A stretch of 64,000 bases of DNA from Salirhabdus salicampi (lineage in GTDB: Bacteria > Bacillota > Bacilli > Bacillales > Alkalibacillaceae), in NCBI RefSeq assembly GCF_024259515.1, contig NZ_JANBWE010000001.1:248001-312000 (forward strand). Direction: 5' to 3'. Made by a program: the position numbers and the translations under genes. Below are positions 1 through 7,812 of this stretch, one piece after another. The stretch's first letter is position 1. Each line of letters starts with the position of its first letter. Below the pieces are notes generated by a model. That model searched no databases. It was not told where the DNA came from and worked only from the letters and a program-made list of their open reading frames with translations.

Positions 1-497
1 ATTTGTTTTTTTAATTTTATCCGTCCTTTATATAATCTGGTTTTAACAGTATTTACTTTTAGATCCAACGTTTCTGAAATTTCTTTTTCAGAAAACCCTT
101 TAATATACTTCAAAAGTATTGGAATCCGATAACTGTCTTTTAAGCTTTGTATCGCATCGTAAAGATCATCATAATCATCTTTAGGTTTAAGTTTTAACTT
201 TTCTTCCTCTAAGCCGCTTTGATTTATTTGATAGAATTTACTCTCCTTTTTTAATAAGCGATTACATTCATTAATTAATATTCTAAACAACCAAGGTTCA
301 AAGGGGTGAGTGGGTTCATATTTTGAAAAGTTTCGAAAAACTCGTATAAATGTTTCCTGAAGGGCATCCTTAGCCATTTCACGATTTCTTGTTATAGCTA
401 TTGCCGTTCTCAAGGCTTTGTCTTTATGTGTCAAATAAAGCTTATGGAATGCCTTTTTATCGCCGTTGATCACTTGCTGAATTAACTCTTTACTCAC
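1..497 (-). CDS. ECF-type RNA polymerase sigma factor (3' end outside the window)
   Basis: Partial gene running off the left edge; about 165 codons are visible and no stop is seen. Region 2 is recognisable (residues ~10-75, with 'AKDALQETFIRVFRNF' matching the sigma-2.2 core-binding helix), and region 4 is a helix-turn-helix near the visible end ('GFSEKEISETLDLKVNTVKTRLYKGR'). I chose the GTG at 497 because an AGAGGGGG ribosome-binding site lies 7 bases upstream and the reading frame opens there. No anti-sigma gene is visible because it would lie left of the window. The protein would direct RNA polymerase to a stress or envelope regulon; which ECF group it belongs to cannot be told from this piece. 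Confidence 0.85.
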   Translation of the reverse strand, partial: MSKELIQQVINGDKKAFHKLYLTHKDKALRTAIAITRNREMAKDALQETFIRVFRNFSKYEPTHPFEPWLFRILINECNRLLKKESKFYQINQSGLEEEKLKLKPKDDYDDLYDAIQSLKDSYRIPILLKYIKGFSEKEISETLDLKVNTVKTRLYKGRIKLKKQ

Positions 498-903
498 TTC
501 AACACCCCCTCTTACAACTATGCCTTCATTTTACATACCCAAATACTTTAGGGAAAGTTTTAGATATGTAAAAAATAATTTAGTTTTCTAATCATAATAT
601 TGCTCAATAAAAATAGCGCATACTTCATATGCGCTTTATCACTATCACTTGTTGAATCACCTTACTAAAATATAATACAAACCAATGTTTAATCTTTTAC
701 ATACTATTCTTCTCCAATAAATTACCTATAACACAATACAATTGAGAAAATATTATTAATAACGAAAATAGTTGTGGAATATATACGTTTTTATAATCTA
801 TTTTGTTAACGAATTCATAATAAAAAAGTAGCCCGTTTTGGAGTGTTATTTCAAAAAATGTACTCCAAAACTGAACTACTTATCATGAGTGGCACACCTT
901 TTA
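498..903. other. Intergenic region between the sigma factor and the Mn transporter
   Basis: About 400 bases without a convincing gene. It holds the start region of the leftward sigma gene, a small hairpin at 616-634 (GCGCATA/TATGCGC, 5-base loop) with a T-rich stretch on the minus-strand side, and the stronger leftward terminator at 821-879. The 640-820 stretch is AT-rich and I see nothing else in it. Confidence 0.6.
821..879 (-). terminator. Terminator of the mntABC-like operon
   Basis: A 10-bp perfect stem (835-844 with 862-871, GTTTTGGAGT/ACTCCAAAAC) is extended by GTAG/CTAC at 828-831/876-879. On the minus strand it is followed by TTTTTTATT. It sits about 25 bases past the stop of the solute-binding gene. 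Confidence 0.85.
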
Positions 904-1854
904 TTATTCAACGTTTGTTAACGCATCATAGATTGTATTCATATTCCATTCCATCATTTTAATATACGTATCACCATCAGCCCCAGGCTCCCCAAGTGAA
1001 TCGGTGAAAAGTACTCCTTCAATTGGAACATTGGTTTCTCTTGATACAGTTTCCATCGGACGTGAATCAATACTCGTTTCTACAAATAATGCTTTGATAT
1101 TATTTTCACGGATAATATCAACTACTTTCTTTACCTGTTGCGGGCTTCCTTCATTTTCAGCGTTGATTTCCCAAATGTAAGCTGCTTCAAAATCATAAGC
1201 ATCAGAAAAGTATTTAAAAGCACCCTCACTTGTTACGAGAAAACGTTTTTCTTTCGGAATTTGGCTAAACTTTTCAACAGCATCTGCATGTAGTTGTTCT
1301 AATTGCGCAATATAGTTTTCAGCATTTTGTTCATAGTATTCTGTATTTTCAGGATCAACCTCGATTAGCGCGTCTTTTGCATTTTGTGTATAAACAATAC
1401 CGTTGCGAACATCTAACCAAGCATGCGGGTCTTCAGCTCCTTTGTTCCCTTTTGATGTTAAAAGCTTTGCCTCTACCCCTTTACTCATTTGGTAAACAGG
1501 CGCATCTTCCCCATCTTTCCCAGTTGAAGAAAGAAGTTTTTTAAACCATCCATTTCCTGTTTCTAAATTTAAGCCGTTATAGAAAACAATATCTGCATCA
1601 GTTGTTTTTTGAACATCTACTGGTAACGGTTCATATTCATGGGGATCTCCTCCAATTGGTGCAAGACTGTGAACATTTACTTTATCTCCGCCAACATTTT
1701 TTACAATGTCATATAAAATGGAATACGTTGTGACGACCTCTAATTTTCCTTGTTCATCTTTATCTGACTGTTCCTTTTCTTCATTATTAGTACCACAAGC
1801 TGTAGCAATTACCATAAATAAACTCAAAAACAGAACCGTTAATGTCTTTTTCAT
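904..1854 (-). CDS. Manganese-type ABC transporter substrate-binding lipoprotein
   Basis: Third gene of a leftward ATPase-permease-binding protein operon; 316 residues. The start is the ATG at 1854 because AGGAGG lies just upstream; a longer frame from 1884 would translate that ribosome-binding site. A lipoprotein signal peptide ends in the lipobox 'MVIATAC', followed by an acidic linker. This is a cluster A-I (ZnuA/MntC/PsaA) protein: metal ligands are visible as His in 'GGDPHEYEP', His in 'EDPHAWLD', Glu in 'VTSEGAF' and Asp in 'FTDSLGE'. Glu rather than His at the third position is the pattern of Mn-specific members such as staphylococcal MntC, not of zinc binders. The MntR-like operators upstream of the operon agree. 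It should capture Mn2+ outside the membrane and hand it to the permease. Confidence 0.9.
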   Translation of the reverse strand: MKKTLTVLFLSLFMVIATACGTNNEEKEQSDKDEQGKLEVVTTYSILYDIVKNVGGDKVNVHSLAPIGGDPHEYEPLPVDVQKTTDADIVFYNGLNLETGNGWFKKLLSSTGKDGEDAPVYQMSKGVEAKLLTSKGNKGAEDPHAWLDVRNGIVYTQNAKDALIEVDPENTEYYEQNAENYIAQLEQLHADAVEKFSQIPKEKRFLVTSEGAFKYFSDAYDFEAAYIWEINAENEGSPQQVKKVVDIIRENNIKALFVETSIDSRPMETVSRETNVPIEGVLFTDSLGEPGADGDTYIKMMEWNMNTIYDALTNVE

Positions 1855-1899
1855 GTTATATTTTCCTCCTAATTCCCTTAACAAATATTTAATATATCA

Positions 1900-2763
1900 T
1901 TAATCTGCTATTGCAGATCGTCTTCGTTTTGTTTTGATCCATCTCCAGACTAACCCATATTTTGGCGAAAAGAAGAAAGCAATCGTAAATAATAAGGTTG
2001 CAGTTACAACAATAGTGGCACCTGAAGCTAAATTGTACGTAAAGCTAAAATACAAACCTACAATGGAAGAGAGAACACCAACACCAGCAGATATGAAGAG
2101 CATAATCCACAAGCGGTCTGTAAGCAGGTACGCAGTGGCTGCAGGTGTGATTAACATAGCTACAACTAACACAATTCCTACAGTTTGTAATGAAGCTACG
2201 GTTACCATTGTTAGTAAAGTCATAAGGGCGTAATGAATCATCCTTGTAGATAGCCCATATGCTTGAGCCATTGTCGGGTCAAAGGATGTAACGAGAAGTT
2301 CTTTATAGAACAAGTACACTGCTATAAGAACAATTAATCCGACGGTAAACGTTAACCACATGTCGGATGGTGTTACAGCTAGCACGTTTCCAAACAGGAT
2401 GTGATATAAATCAGTACTACTTTTCATAAGTGTTATTAAAATAATTCCAAGGGCAAATGCAGCAGTAAATAAAATTCCAATAGAAGTATCATGTTTAATT
2501 CGGCTGTTTTGACTGACAAACCCAATTCCGATCGCTGTTAATACTCCAGTAAAAACAGCACCAAAGAAAAAGTTAATTCCAAACATGTAAGAAATCGCAA
2601 CACCTGGTAGGACAGCGTGGGATATTGCCTCCCCCATTAAGGCCATCCCCCGAAGGATGATAAAACAACCAATTACTCCACAAATGATCCCGACCATTAC
2701 TGATGTTAATAATGCTTTTTGCAAAAATTCGTATTGTCCGATTGCTTCAATAAAGTTCATCAT
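1900..2763 (-). CDS. Manganese/zinc ABC transporter permease
   Basis: 287 residues, hydrophobic throughout with about eight or nine membrane segments; ABC-3 family (ZnuB/MntB-like), recognisable by 'ILRGMALMGEAISHAVLPGVA' near the N-terminus and the 'VTVASLQTVGIVLVVAMLITPAATA' segment. The start codon overlaps the ATPase stop by four bases (ATGA), indicating translational coupling. The C-terminus is a short Arg/Lys-rich cytoplasmic tail. It forms the transmembrane channel for the metal delivered by the lipoprotein encoded 45 bases downstream. Assignment to Mn rests on the binding protein and the operators, not on this sequence. Confidence 0.9.
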   Translation of the reverse strand: MMNFIEAIGQYEFLQKALLTSVMVGIICGVIGCFIILRGMALMGEAISHAVLPGVAISYMFGINFFFGAVFTGVLTAIGIGFVSQNSRIKHDTSIGILFTAAFALGIILITLMKSSTDLYHILFGNVLAVTPSDMWLTFTVGLIVLIAVYLFYKELLVTSFDPTMAQAYGLSTRMIHYALMTLLTMVTVASLQTVGIVLVVAMLITPAATAYLLTDRLWIMLFISAGVGVLSSIVGLYFSFTYNLASGATIVVTATLLFTIAFFFSPKYGLVWRWIKTKRRRSAIAD

Positions 2764-3503
2764 ACACTAACACCAACTTCTTCAAGGAAGGATAATTGTT
2801 CTTTGTAGGCTTTTACCATAACTTCAGGGCGGAATACTTGGTGAACATCGCCGAACTCAATCAATTCTTTATTGATAAGTATAAGTTGGTCAAAGTAGTT
2901 TTCCGCCTTACTTAAGTCATGATGAACAACGAAGACTGTCTTTCCTTCATTTCGTAATTCTTTTAATACATTAATAATTGTATTTTCACTTGAAATATCA
3001 ACACCTACAAATGGTTCGTCAAGGAAGAAAATTTCCGATTCTTGTGCTAGGGCCCGTGCAAGAAACACCCTTTGCTGCTGCCCACCAGAGAGCTCGCCAA
3101 TTTGTCGTTTTGCAAAGTCAGCCATTCCAACTTTTTGTAAACATTCGTATGCTTTTATTCGCTCCTTCTTTTTTGGACGGTTAAAGAGGCCAAGCTTCGG
3201 ATACGTTCCAATTAAGACGGCATCTAACACAGTAATAGGAAAATCCCAATCAATGTCGTTACGTTGAGGCACGTAAGAAATTCCTTTTCTCACTTTATCT
3301 ACGTTCTCTCCAAATATTTTCACGTTTCCTTTATCGATTGGAATTAAGCCTAATAAAGACTTAAGAAGTGTAGATTTTCCAGCACCGTTTGGTCCGATTA
3401 TTCCAACAAGTTTTCCTTTTTCTATGGAAAAGTTTATGTCTTTTATTGCTTCATTTCCGTGATAGGAAACATGTAATGAGCTTACGGTTAAAGCATCATT
3501 CAT
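2760..3503 (-). CDS. Manganese/zinc ABC transporter ATP-binding protein
   Basis: First gene of the operon, 247 residues. Walker A 'GPNGAGKST' (~38-46), Q-loop 'YVPQR', signature 'LSGGQQQR' (~138-145), Walker B 'IFFLDEP' and H-loop 'VVHHD' are all intact. The ribosome-binding site AAGGGGTGAG precedes the ATG at 3503. The order ATPase-permease-binding protein matches staphylococcal mntABC/sitABC rather than B. subtilis mntABCD, which has two permeases. It should power Mn2+ import. Transcription appears to start about 265 bases upstream at a sigma-A promoter overlapped by an MntR-like operator, so repression at high Mn2+ is expected. Confidence 0.9.
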   Translation of the reverse strand: MNDALTVSSLHVSYHGNEAIKDINFSIEKGKLVGIIGPNGAGKSTLLKSLLGLIPIDKGNVKIFGENVDKVRKGISYVPQRNDIDWDFPITVLDAVLIGTYPKLGLFNRPKKKERIKAYECLQKVGMADFAKRQIGELSGGQQQRVFLARALAQESEIFFLDEPFVGVDISSENTIINVLKELRNEGKTVFVVHHDLSKAENYFDQLILINKELIEFGDVHQVFRPEVMVKAYKEQLSFLEEVGVSV

Positions 3504-3540
3504 TTTTACTCACCCCTTTTTAAATTAGATAAAGTAACAA

Positions 3541-3560
3541 AAGTTTACCGAGGGCAACTT
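3541..3560. promoter_or_regulatory. MntR-like operator, proximal
   Basis: Read on the minus strand the site contains GTTGCCCTCGGTAAAC, close to the Bacillus MntR consensus TTTGCCTTAAGGAAAC, flanked by AAAGTT/AACTTT arms. It lies about 40 bases upstream of the ATPase start, inside the transcribed leader. Operator assignment is by similarity only. Confidence 0.55.
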
Positions 3561-3721
3561 TTTAGTAAAAATATAGGGAATAATTAATACAAGTAACTTT
3601 TTTAGAAATTAACCATCTAAAAATGTATTAACTATTCCTGTTTTGTTATAAAAGATGAAATCAATTGTAATATATGAAGGCACTATTTTTATTGTGCTTA
3701 ATTTAAACGAATTTTTTGAGT

Positions 3722-3740
3722 AGGTAACAATAAGTTACCT
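3722..3740. repeat. Perfect inverted repeat AGGTAAC-5-GTTACCT
   Basis: Seven-bp perfect arms with a five-base spacer (AATAA), located between the two MntR-like sites and about 30 bases downstream of the -10 box. It may be a further metalloregulator operator or a leader hairpin; I do not recognise the exact motif. Confidence 0.5.
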
Positions 3741-3750
3741 CAAACAATAA

Positions 3751-3769
3751 AGTTTCCTTAATGCAAACT
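3751..3769. promoter_or_regulatory. MntR-like operator overlapping the -10 box
   Basis: On the minus strand AGTTTGCATTAAGGAAACT matches the known MntR operator pattern TTTGCxTNAGGGAAAC very closely. It overlaps the -10 element (3767-3772) of the mnt promoter, which is the arrangement expected for repression by Mn2+-bound MntR. Confidence 0.75.
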
Positions 3770-3795
3770 ATAATAAATAATGAATAAATTGTCAA
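3767..3795 (-). promoter_or_regulatory. Sigma-A promoter of the Mn transporter operon
   Basis: On the minus strand: TTGACA (3790-3795), 17-base spacer, TATAGT (3767-3772). This is a near-consensus housekeeping promoter and gives an unusually long leader of roughly 250 bases before the ATPase start at 3503. Confidence 0.8.
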
Positions 3796-3810
3796 TAAAC
3801 AATTATCCTG

Positions 3811-3853
3811 AAAAACAACAATAAAGGAGTAGGTTCATAAACCCCTACTCCTT
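3811..3853 (-). terminator. Terminator of sspH
   Basis: Stem AAGGAGTAGG (3824-3833) with CCTACTCCTT (3844-3853), followed on the minus strand by TATTGTTGTTTTT. The stem overlaps the sspH stop codon. Confidence 0.8.
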
Positions 3854-4028
3854 ACTGCTCTTCTAACTTATTTAGTGGTACTTCTTCTTCTTTTTGAGGA
3901 TCGTCCAGCGGATAAACGGTTGCAGTTTCATTATCATTTACGTTTTGTATGTAAATGGGTTCTCCGTTATACGTGACATTAATAATGTCAGGTGATTCAA
4001 TTATTTCACGAGCACGTTGCATGTCCAT
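3852..4028 (-). CDS. sspH: Small acid-soluble spore protein, H type
   Basis: 58 residues, translated by hand: begins MDMQRAREI, has the family core 'ESPDIINVTYNGEPIYIQNV' and ends in an acidic 'DDPQKEEEVPLNKLEEQ'. This closely resembles the SspH family of minor spore-core proteins of Bacillaceae. AGGAGG lies 7 bases upstream of the ATG at 4028. It has its own terminator and is therefore monocistronic. Family members are made in the forespore; I could not identify a convincing sigma-G promoter in the upstream gap. Confidence 0.9.
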   Translation of the reverse strand: MDMQRAREIIESPDIINVTYNGEPIYIQNVNDNETATVYPLDDPQKEEEVPLNKLEEQ

Positions 4029-4135
4029 TGCAATACCTCCTCATTGTTATTCATCATTAACATGATTACCTATTAGATGGAAAACTATTCTTAAAATTCC
4101 CATTTAATCGTCGAAAACAAGAGGAGGTCAGAATA

Positions 4136-5380
4136 TCACTTTTGACTAGCTGATTTTTTCCGTAATTCCAAGTCAGGTATGAGCCTAAATAAGATAATAA
4201 AAGCTACCATTCCTGATCCGAAAATGAATGCGCTCATCATTTCATTACTTAAGAAAGATCCTAATGTGATAAACATGGAACTAATCATCATGGCTCCGTA
4301 AAACAACATTCCGTTAACGGCTAAATAGGCACTCCGTTTATCTTCTGTAGGTATGCTTGCTAAGTATTCCTGCTGAATCGGTACACGCATTAGCTCCCCG
4401 ACCGTTGCAAAAAACATAAAAATAAATAACACCCATATGTTATTGGAGTAACTAACTACTGAATATCCTATTGTATAGACAACAATTGAAGATAATAAAG
4501 TTCTACCTTCATGATATTTTGTAATCCATCTCGTAATGTATAGTGTTAAAAGTACGACAATGATAGTATTTTCTGCTTTTAGAAATCCGAGCATTTCTAC
4601 CCCGCTGAATGTAAAGTGGAAAAACGATTGTTCGGGCATTTCAGCATATAAACGCACAGCAATATAATTTTCTAAATGAAGTTCCAAAGATTGCAATAAC
4701 ATTCCAGCGAGGACAAAGGAAATAAATACTTTATCACTAGCTACTTCCTTATAGCTTGTATACATATGTTTTAAAACGTGTTTTTGTTTAGGTGCTTCTT
4801 TTACTTTTAAAGTTTCTTCAATAAAGAAAACTATGAGAAGGGTTGCTATTAATGTTGATACTGTAATGAAAATTAGCAATTCAAATAAATAATGTTGGAA
4901 CATTAGGGCGCCTCCAATACTTCCAAGAGTAAAGGCTAAATTAAAGCTCCAATATATTAATGAAAAGACCCCTTTTCGTTCCTTCGGTTTTGTAATATCA
5001 ATTAACATAGCTTCTGCTGCAGGGCCATCGAGGCCAAAAGAAGCCCCAATTAAAATCGTCATTACATAAGTTAATTCTGGTGATGTCATCCATGGAGAAT
5101 TAGCTGCAGCCATAACAACAAAAGCTATAGTTCGAATAACTGCTGCAATAACCATTAACTTTTTGCGACCAACTAAGTCTGCATAATAACCACCATATAG
5201 GCCAACGAACATACCAATGCACACATTCATAAGCAATAAAAGGCCTGCTACTTTTGCACCGTAATGATTTGCAAAATATATAGCTAGGAAAGGCATAATT
5301 GCCCCGGCGATAATATCAGAGAAAAAAATGTGAGCAATGCGTACTTTAATATTTCGGTGATAATCCTTAAATTTTGTCAT
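4136..5380 (-). CDS. MFS transporter (drug-efflux type)
   Basis: 414 residues with about twelve membrane segments. The MFS signature between TM2 and TM3 is clear ('GGYYADLVGRKKLM'), and 'SFGLDGPAAEAMLID' is typical of the MdtH/YfiS-like efflux subgroup. I start at the ATG at 5380: upstream GGAGG would be inside the coding sequence if the ATG at 5398 were used. It is likely a proton-driven exporter of unknown substrate. It is monocistronic and divergent from cstA. Confidence 0.85.
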   Translation of the reverse strand: MTKFKDYHRNIKVRIAHIFFSDIIAGAIMPFLAIYFANHYGAKVAGLLLLMNVCIGMFVGLYGGYYADLVGRKKLMVIAAVIRTIAFVVMAAANSPWMTSPELTYVMTILIGASFGLDGPAAEAMLIDITKPKERKGVFSLIYWSFNLAFTLGSIGGALMFQHYLFELLIFITVSTLIATLLIVFFIEETLKVKEAPKQKHVLKHMYTSYKEVASDKVFISFVLAGMLLQSLELHLENYIAVRLYAEMPEQSFFHFTFSGVEMLGFLKAENTIIVVLLTLYITRWITKYHEGRTLLSSIVVYTIGYSVVSYSNNIWVLFIFMFFATVGELMRVPIQQEYLASIPTEDKRSAYLAVNGMLFYGAMMISSMFITLGSFLSNEMMSAFIFGSGMVAFIILFRLIPDLELRKKSASQK

Positions 5381-5502
5381 AGGACCTCCATCTATCAATC
5401 TATCATAGTAGTTAAACTATTCTAGCACAATATAAATCAACTTAATATGCAGACAATTCTAAATAGGAGCCTGAATAACAATTCAAAAATTCAGAAAATT
5501 AA

Positions 5503-5531
5503 TTGACACCGTTTTCATTATTCATTAGGAT
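5503..5531 (+). promoter_or_regulatory. Sigma-A promoter of cstA
   Basis: TTGACA (5503-5508), 17-base spacer, TAGGAT (5526-5531), 34 bases upstream of the cstA ATG. The leader is short; no cre or CodY-like box is evident. Confidence 0.65.
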
Positions 5532-5565
5532 AAAAGTAGTACAAATAAAAAGGAGGTAATCTGTT

Positions 5566-7311
5566 ATGAGTGGTATTGTATTAGCAGCAATAGGTATGCT
5601 CGTTTTTGCACTTGGTTATCGTTATTATTCTAAGTTTATTGCTGAGAAGATTTATCGACTCGACCCGAATTATGTCACCCCTGCCCATAAATATAAAGAT
5701 GGGGTAGACTTTGTCCCTACCAATAAATTCGTATTATGGGGGCACCATTTTACTTCTGTAGCTGGGGCAGCCCCTATTGTTGGACCAGCTATCGCCGTGT
5801 ATTGGGGATGGCTACCTGCATTCGTATGGGTAGTTTTAGGTACTGTGTTTGCAGCAGGTGTCCATGACTTTGGTGCGTTAGTTTTATCAGTACGTAACAA
5901 AGGGCAATCTGTTGGTACACTGGCGAACAAGTTAATTGGAAACAGAGCAAAGGTTTTGTTCTTATTTATCATTTTGATTTTAGTCTTAATGGTTAACGCC
6001 GTATTTGCTTGGGTAATTGCGAGATTATTTACTCTATTCCCTGCAAGTGTACTATCTGTATTCATCCAAATTCCTTTAGCAGTTTGGATTGGATATAAGG
6101 TACATAAGAAAAGTGGAAACATGTTGCTACCTTCTCTTGCGGCATTAGCAACAATGTACTTTACGGCAATTTTAGCAAGTTATGTTCCAGCACTACAAAT
6201 TGACTTTATTAAGTACTTCGGTGGCGAGGAGAACATTGTTGCTCTTGGACTGAATGGTGTCCAAATGGCATTCTTCGTCTGGATCATCATTTTAATGATA
6301 TACGTTTATATTGCGTCTACGTTACCAGTATGGAAGCTGTTACAGCCGAGGGATTATATCAATTCCCATCAATTGATAGTTGGGTTATTGATTTTATATC
6401 TAGGGTTATTATTCTCTAACCCAACTGTTACGGCTCCAGTAACGAATTCTTCACCAGATGTACCATGGTTCCCGTTATTATTCATCACCATTGCATGTGG
6501 TGCCATTTCAGGATTCCACGGCTTAGTATCATCTGGTACTTCATCTAAGCAGTTAAATAAGGAAACAGATGCACGTTTCGTTGGTTATTTAGGGGCTGTT
6601 GGTGAAGGGGCATTAGCGCTAATCGCAATTATTGCGGTAGTTACCTATTTTGGTACAACAGCAGACTTCTCAGCGGTATACTCAAGCTTTGCTGATGCTG
6701 GAGGAAATGGTTTAGGTACATTTGTTAACGGTGCTGCTCAGCTAGCAACTGGTATTGGAATTCCGGAAACAGCTGCTGCAACAATTGTATCTGTAATTGT
6801 TGTAAGTTTTGCTGCCACAACTCTTGATACCTCTGTACGTTTAATGCGTTACATTTTGTCTGAATTAGGTGCAGAATACAACTTCCAACCATTAACGAAG
6901 AAGCACGTAGCAACAACAGTTGCAGTTGTATCTACTGCGGCACTTACATTGATTCCAGAAGGACCAAATGGTTTCGGTTCTGGTGGGTACTTAATTTGGC
7001 CACTGTTTGGTACTTCTAACCAACTATTAGCCGGTATCACGTTGTTGCTGATCTCAATTTGGCTGAAACGCCAAGGTCGAAATTACTTCTTCACAATTAC
7101 ACCGATGATATTCCTGCTGTTTATGACACTATGGGCTATGTTCCAGCAAGTGTTGTTCCAGTGGAACATCTTTACCGGTGGTGAATCAGCTGACGGTTTA
7201 TTGTTCTCATTTGGATTAGTAATTTTAATCTTTGCTGTTTGGATTTTACTAGAAGCGTTTTACCTATTTACAGGAAAATCGCAAAATACAGATATTGACC
7301 AGTCAGTGTAA
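5566..7311 (+). CDS. cstA: CstA-family carbon-starvation transporter
   Basis: 581 residues, close to the length of Bacillus CstA; at least fourteen hydrophobic segments. The family core is seen in 'DFVPTNKFVLWGHHFTSVAGAAPIVGPAIA' (~48-80), 'GVHDFGALVLSVRNKGQS' and 'GFHGLVSSGTSSKQLNKETDARFVGYLGAVGEG'. CstA proteins import peptides and/or pyruvate during carbon limitation. The ribosome-binding site is AAGGAGGTAA. The gene has its own promoter and a strong terminator, so it forms a single-gene unit. The small cluster beginning 100 bases downstream could receive read-through but is functionally unrelated. Confidence 0.93.
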   Translation: MSGIVLAAIGMLVFALGYRYYSKFIAEKIYRLDPNYVTPAHKYKDGVDFVPTNKFVLWGHHFTSVAGAAPIVGPAIAVYWGWLPAFVWVVLGTVFAAGVHDFGALVLSVRNKGQSVGTLANKLIGNRAKVLFLFIILILVLMVNAVFAWVIARLFTLFPASVLSVFIQIPLAVWIGYKVHKKSGNMLLPSLAALATMYFTAILASYVPALQIDFIKYFGGEENIVALGLNGVQMAFFVWIIILMIYVYIASTLPVWKLLQPRDYINSHQLIVGLLILYLGLLFSNPTVTAPVTNSSPDVPWFPLLFITIACGAISGFHGLVSSGTSSKQLNKETDARFVGYLGAVGEGALALIAIIAVVTYFGTTADFSAVYSSFADAGGNGLGTFVNGAAQLATGIGIPETAAATIVSVIVVSFAATTLDTSVRLMRYILSELGAEYNFQPLTKKHVATTVAVVSTAALTLIPEGPNGFGSGGYLIWPLFGTSNQLLAGITLLLISIWLKRQGRNYFFTITPMIFLLFMTLWAMFQQVLFQWNIFTGGESADGLLFSFGLVILIFAVWILLEAFYLFTGKSQNTDIDQSV

Positions 7312-7333
7312 TGTAATAAAGGCTATATGTTTA

Positions 7334-7365
7334 GGGATTGGGCTATCCAATCCCTCTTTTTCCTT
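7334..7365 (+). terminator. cstA terminator
   Basis: GGGATTGG (7334-7341), loop GCTAT, CCAATCCC (7347-7354), then TCTTTTTCC. Confidence 0.85.
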
Positions 7366-7410
7366 TTTGTAGGTAGTCTTTCACTTATGCATTACAGGGA
7401 GGGGAAACAG

Positions 7411-7809
7411 GTGGCGGACATTTTGATTATCCGTATACTTGCTGGAATTGGTAGTGGTTGATGTGGAGGATTGTCTGATGAAGGGTTCATCAGTATGAAA
7501 GAAACCTTTAAAGAAAACCGTCTCCAACGAGAACGTGTGGGGAATATGTACCGAAAAATAAACGATATCTATAAAGAACAAATAAATATAGAATTGGTCG
7601 ACCCGAGAAATCATTTATCGATTCTAGGCTACTTTTTTCGGCAAATGGCTAAAAGAAATCTTACTTTATGGGAAAGTGTACATTATCTTACTGTGTACAT
7701 GAAAAATGGATCAATATTTATAAATGGAAAATATGTAACGAATACTCTCGTTGAATTAGAAGAGGAACTTTTACACGTTATTACTCAGCACATACAAGAA
7801 GGGGGCTAA
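7411..7809 (+). CDS. Candidate selenoprotein: thioredoxin-like small protein with in-frame UGA at codon 17
   Basis: Conventional reading sees only the part after the UGA (from a TTG at 7471 or the ATG at 7495). The frame is open from a GTG at 7411 whose AGGGAGGGG lies 6 bases upstream. It encodes 'VADILIIRILAGIGSG', then TGA (7459-7461), then 'CGGLSDEG' and continues to a TAA at 7809, 132 residues if UGA is decoded. The only GGAGGA near TTG-7471 abuts that codon with no spacing and encodes the Gly-Gly of the motif, so an independent start there is unlikely. The layout beta-strand, 'GSG-U-C-G-G' turn, long helix, 'INIELVDPRN' strand, helix, 'GSIFINGKYV' hairpin, helix resembles a thioredoxin/YuzD-like fold with the UGA at the redox-site position. 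A perfect hairpin follows (7475-7493). The alternative is a nonsense mutation or use of ATG-7495. No cysteine other than the one beside the UGA is present. Confidence 0.6.
7475..7493 (+). promoter_or_regulatory. SECIS-like hairpin downstream of the in-frame UGA
   Basis: CTGATGAA (7475-7482), loop GGG, TTCATCAG (7486-7493): an 8-bp perfect stem with a three-base G loop. The loop starts 22 bases after the UGA at 7459-7461. Published bacterial SECIS rules ask for a stem of at least four pairs, a short loop with G in its first positions and a UGA-loop distance of roughly 16-37 bases; all are met. Function is inferred. Confidence 0.55.
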
Positions 7810-7812
7810 ACA

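Noticed and set aside
1706-2233. Rightward ORFs overlapping the Mn transporter genes
   Set aside because: They are shadows on the opposite strand of well-supported coding sequences and have no ribosome-binding sites.
7471-7809. Independent start at TTG-7471 for the small protein upstream of the CC-star gene
   Set aside because: GGAGGA touches the TTG with no spacing, and the same frame is open upstream to a GTG with a well-placed ribosome-binding site apart from one TGA. ATG-7495 remains a possible shorter start but would drop the first strand of the fold.
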